Part shown: positions 39,522 through 40,931 of the stretch, in pieces | How the letters are laid out: each line of letters begins with the position of its first letter | Position numbering within the stretch: position 1 is the stretch's first letter | Source: a virus | DNA: 40,931 nt | Virus record (IMG/VR): IMGVR_UViG_3300042922_000652 | Location: 1 to 40,931 of that record | Strand: one strand, 5' to 3' | Translations under genes and position numbers: made by a program | Notes under the pieces: model-generated | What the model saw: only the letters and a program-made list of their open reading frames with translations | Told to the model about the DNA's origin: nothing | The model's database searches: none

Positions 39522-40245
39522 ATTCTATTTCATCGATATCAAGAGAGTATCCTAAAATTTCCCCGATACTTGTTATATTTCCTTTAATGGTAACCGTGTC
39601 ACCTTTTGCCATTTCCATTACTTTCTCTGTCTGTTCGTCAGATTTAATGTAACATTGAACACCCATAAAAGCAAATTCATCATCCGAAGGAACTAAACTT
39701 ATATATTTTCCATCGCTATCTATATTTGATAATCTGCCTGTAATTTCTACATATTGATCTTGATATTTCTTTTCTGCTTTTAATGCATTGGAATTCAGAT
39801 CTTCCATCATCTCAGAAACATCATAAGCAGAGTACTCAATGGGCTTTTCAGTTGGTTCTGGTTTTTCAGTTGGTTCTGGTTTTTCAGTTGGTTCTGGTTT
39901 TTCAGTTGGTTCGACCTCTTCATTATCAGATGGAGATTTATCCGTGGCAGATGTAGTGTCGGAGGTTTTTGTTGTAGGCGTGACGTCATCGTCACCAGAG
40001 CTGAAGAGCGAGCCAATAATGCCAATTATAAAAAATACTCCGATAACGATCAAGAGTGTTATTAGGCAGCCTCGCTTTTTCTTCTTAGGCGGTTGTTGTG
40101 ACTGCATATAAGGATTTTGTTGTTGTGGCATTACAGGTGGTGGTACTTGCTGTGATTGATTCTGCTGCATCTGTGGTTGTGCCGGAGTACCACAACCAGG
40201 GCAAAAATTGCCATTGAATTCTATTCCACATTTATTACATTTCAT
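39520..40245 (-). CDS. Zinc-ribbon membrane protein with OB-fold-like C-terminus
   Basis: ATG 40245 is used because GGAGGG (minus) precedes it; a further ATG at 40260 overlaps that site. The 241-residue protein has a zinc ribbon (CNKCGIEF and FCPGCG), a Pro/Gln-rich linker, one transmembrane segment (CLITLLIVIGVFFIIGIIGS), a Thr/Ser-rich stalk with four EPTEKP repeats and a C-terminal OB-fold/tRNA_anti-like domain (YVEITGRLSNIDSDGKYISL). The layout is typical of membrane-anchored host-like proteins. With its own perfect promoter it is likely a lysogenic conversion gene. Confidence 0.82.
   Translation of the reverse strand: MKCNKCGIEFNGNFCPGCGTPAQPQMQQNQSQQVPPPVMPQQQNPYMQSQQPPKKKKRGCLITLLIVIGVFFIIGIIGSLFSSGDDDVTPTTKTSDTTSATDKSPSDNEEVEPTEKPEPTEKPEPTEKPEPTEKPIEYSAYDVSEMMEDLNSNALKAEKKYQDQYVEITGRLSNIDSDGKYISLVPSDDEFAFMGVQCYIKSDEQTEKVMEMAKGDTVTIKGNITSIGEILGYSLDIDEIE
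39844..39912 (-). repeat. 18-bp tandem repeat encoding EPTEKP
   Basis: Three exact and one partial unit of an 18-bp tract (plus-strand unit CAGTTGGTTCTGGTTTTT) encode PTEKPE in the stalk of the membrane protein. Copy number is likely variable between strains. Confidence 0.9.
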
Positions 40246-40275
40246 TTGTAAACCCTCCATGTTATTAATAATTGG

Positions 40276-40304
40276 ATTATACTACCAATAGCATATTTTG
40301 TCAA
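40276..40304 (-). promoter_or_regulatory. Promoter of the zinc-ribbon membrane gene, perfect consensus
   Basis: On the minus strand TTGACA (40304-40299), a 17-bp spacer and TATAAT (40281-40276). It is an exact sigma-A match and should work in the lysogen. Confidence 0.85.
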
Positions 40305-40334
40305 AAAGAAAACCCAATGGACCGGAGTGTATAA

Positions 40335-40514
40335 CTATTTTATGTATACCTCAAACCATTTCTTTGGCTTCTGAATAGGTTGATTATTGTTCTCGCTGAT
40401 CTCTATTATCTCTTGCATACGGAAGCTGCATCCCGGTTTATCAAGCAGACATGTTTTGCCATTCCCTTTGTATTCACAGCTCTTTACTTCCAGGGTACAT
40501 ATATATTTATCCAT
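40335..40514 (-). CDS. Small cysteine-containing protein (59 aa)
   Basis: The frame reads MDKYICTLEVKSCEYKGNGK, then TCLLDKPGCSF and ends PKKWFEVYIK. Four cysteines (6, 13, 22, 29) suggest a metal- or disulfide-held fold. GAGG lies 8 bases before the ATG on the minus strand. It has its own promoter at 40550-40578. A plus-strand open frame over the same DNA has no ribosome binding site and is rejected. Function unknown. Confidence 0.65.
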   Translation of the reverse strand: MDKYICTLEVKSCEYKGNGKTCLLDKPGCSFRMQEIIEISENNNQPIQKPKKWFEVYIK

Positions 40515-40549
40515 CCATTCATCCTCGCAAACATTTGTTCTATGTTTTC

Positions 40550-40578
40550 ATGATACTACAGATACCTTAATTTGTGAA
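40550..40578 (-). promoter_or_regulatory. Promoter of the 59-aa gene
   Basis: Minus strand: TTCACA (40578-40573), a 17-bp spacer and TATCAT (40555-40550). It is an imperfect but well spaced sigma-A promoter. Confidence 0.55.
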
Positions 40579-40590
40579 TAGGATTATATT

Positions 40591-40619
40591 GCAAAAGAAA
40601 ACCCCGCATCACTGCAGGG
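40591..40619 (-). terminator. Leftward terminator near the right end
   Basis: On the minus strand CCCTGCA-GTGA-TGCGGGG (40619-40602) is followed by TTTTCTTTTGC. It faces transcription entering the prophage from the interrupted host gene, and could insulate the phage from host read-through. Confidence 0.7.
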
Positions 40620-40751
40620 CTCTCCGAAATTCTAGAAATTCTAACTTATATCATCTAATTATCTGGGATGACTCTATAATATCAATTCTATGAGATACTG
40701 TATAGTTGGGAAAATGCTGATTTTTATTTGTGAAAATGTACATATTGTTGC

Positions 40752-40799
40752 ATTGTACTTATAATACTCTGTCAACCGATACAGCGGCTACAATGATGG
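40752..40799. other. attR: Right attachment site attR
   Basis: CAAC (40773-40776) is shared with attL. The phage arm ATTGTACTT (40752-40760) is the reverse complement of AAGTACAAT (126-134). In the joined attP the two arms are symmetric around the AC dinucleotide of CAAC. Confidence 0.75.
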
Positions 40800-40931
40800 T
40801 CTTTACATTGTTTCCCAACCATACGATGAAGACCGGAGCAAGTGCCGATTTGGGAAGACTGTTTAGCACAATCAGATACGGCTCCAGAATCCTGGAGACA
40901 CTGTGGTTCCACCATAGGATGATAGCAATCA
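40759..40931 (-). pseudogene. Host ABC transporter permease, N-terminal fragment
   Basis: The minus-strand frame enters at the window edge: IAIILWWNHSVSRILEPYLI followed by VLNSLPKSALAPVFIVWLGN and TIIVAAVS. The pattern LEP-L-LNSLPKSALAPVFIVW is typical of the permease family that includes SsuC, TauC and ThiX. After the junction the phage adds VDRVL and a stop at 40759-40761. The rest of the gene is at 1-111. The protein is truncated before the EAA loop and should be nonfunctional. Confidence 0.8.

Noticed and set aside
39844-39912. Short tandem repeats as a possible CRISPR
   Set aside because: The 18-bp units are contiguous without spacers and code for a protein stalk.
39839-40111. Plus-strand frame with repeated GFSVGSGF
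   Set aside because: It is the antisense of the EPTEKP repeats in the minus-strand zinc-ribbon gene, which has a perfect promoter and domains.
40387-40581. 64-residue plus-strand open frame near the right end
   Set aside because: No ribosome binding site and low-complexity Ser/His composition; the minus-strand 59-aa frame has start signals and a cysteine pattern.

Overview
The window is an almost complete temperate phage genome of the siphovirus type, about 40.7 kb, integrated in the chromosome of a low-GC Gram-positive host. The clostridial look (Lachnospiraceae-like protein families, strong AGGAGG ribosome binding sites, TTG/GTG starts, consensus sigma-A promoters) makes an anaerobic Firmicute the likely host; this is inference. 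A few bases of host gene remain at both ends. On the minus strand bases 40931-40773 encode the N-terminal part and bases 111-1 the C-terminal part of one ABC transporter permease. When the two pieces are joined at the shared CAAC (108-111 and 40773-40776) the reading frame is restored. The element is therefore a prophage inserted in a permease gene, with attL at about 87-134 and attR at about 40752-40799.

Layout. 134-2511 (minus): serine integrase, ImmA/IrrE-type metalloprotease and a CI-like repressor in one tightly overlapping operon. 2512-2771: a switch region with two perfect-consensus promoters that face each other, each carrying a 15-bp operator in its spacer. 2772-4684: Cro-like repressor and small early genes, including a tandem-AbrB/zinc-ribbon regulator. 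4635-9414: recombination module (SbcC/Rad50-like ATPase, RecT annealing protein, metallo-beta-lactamase-fold hydrolase, ERCC4-type nuclease). 9377-11257: DUF927 replication ATPase, followed by a 260-bp block of inverted iterons around an AT-rich core (11257-11520), the best origin candidate. 11534-17400: small early/middle genes, a three-repeat Myb/SANT-like zinc protein, a lipoprotein, a tyrosine recombinase and a sigma-region-4-like late regulator.

17401-20311 is an accessory island. It holds a structured noncoding stretch, three uncharacterised genes, an abnormal tRNA-like element, two promoters sharing the same 17-bp block and two terminators sharing the same 21 bp. It looks like stacked 'morons' between the late regulator and the terminase, and it is the most likely home of an undescribed function such as lysogenic conversion or anti-phage defence.

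20386-39372 is the late operon: terminase small and large subunits, portal, minor capsid protein, a Prp-like cysteine protease, scaffold, major capsid with a fused C-terminal Ig-like domain, head-tail connectors, tail terminator, tail tube, tail chaperones, tape measure, distal tail and tail-tip/fibre proteins, a secreted Big2-domain protein with its own promoter, holin and amidase. The capsid N-terminus carries a sequence resembling the Prp cleavage site of ribosomal protein L27, which links the protease to capsid maturation. The right end (39520-40619, minus) holds two genes with their own promoters that can be expressed in the lysogen, and a terminator facing transcription that enters from the host operon.
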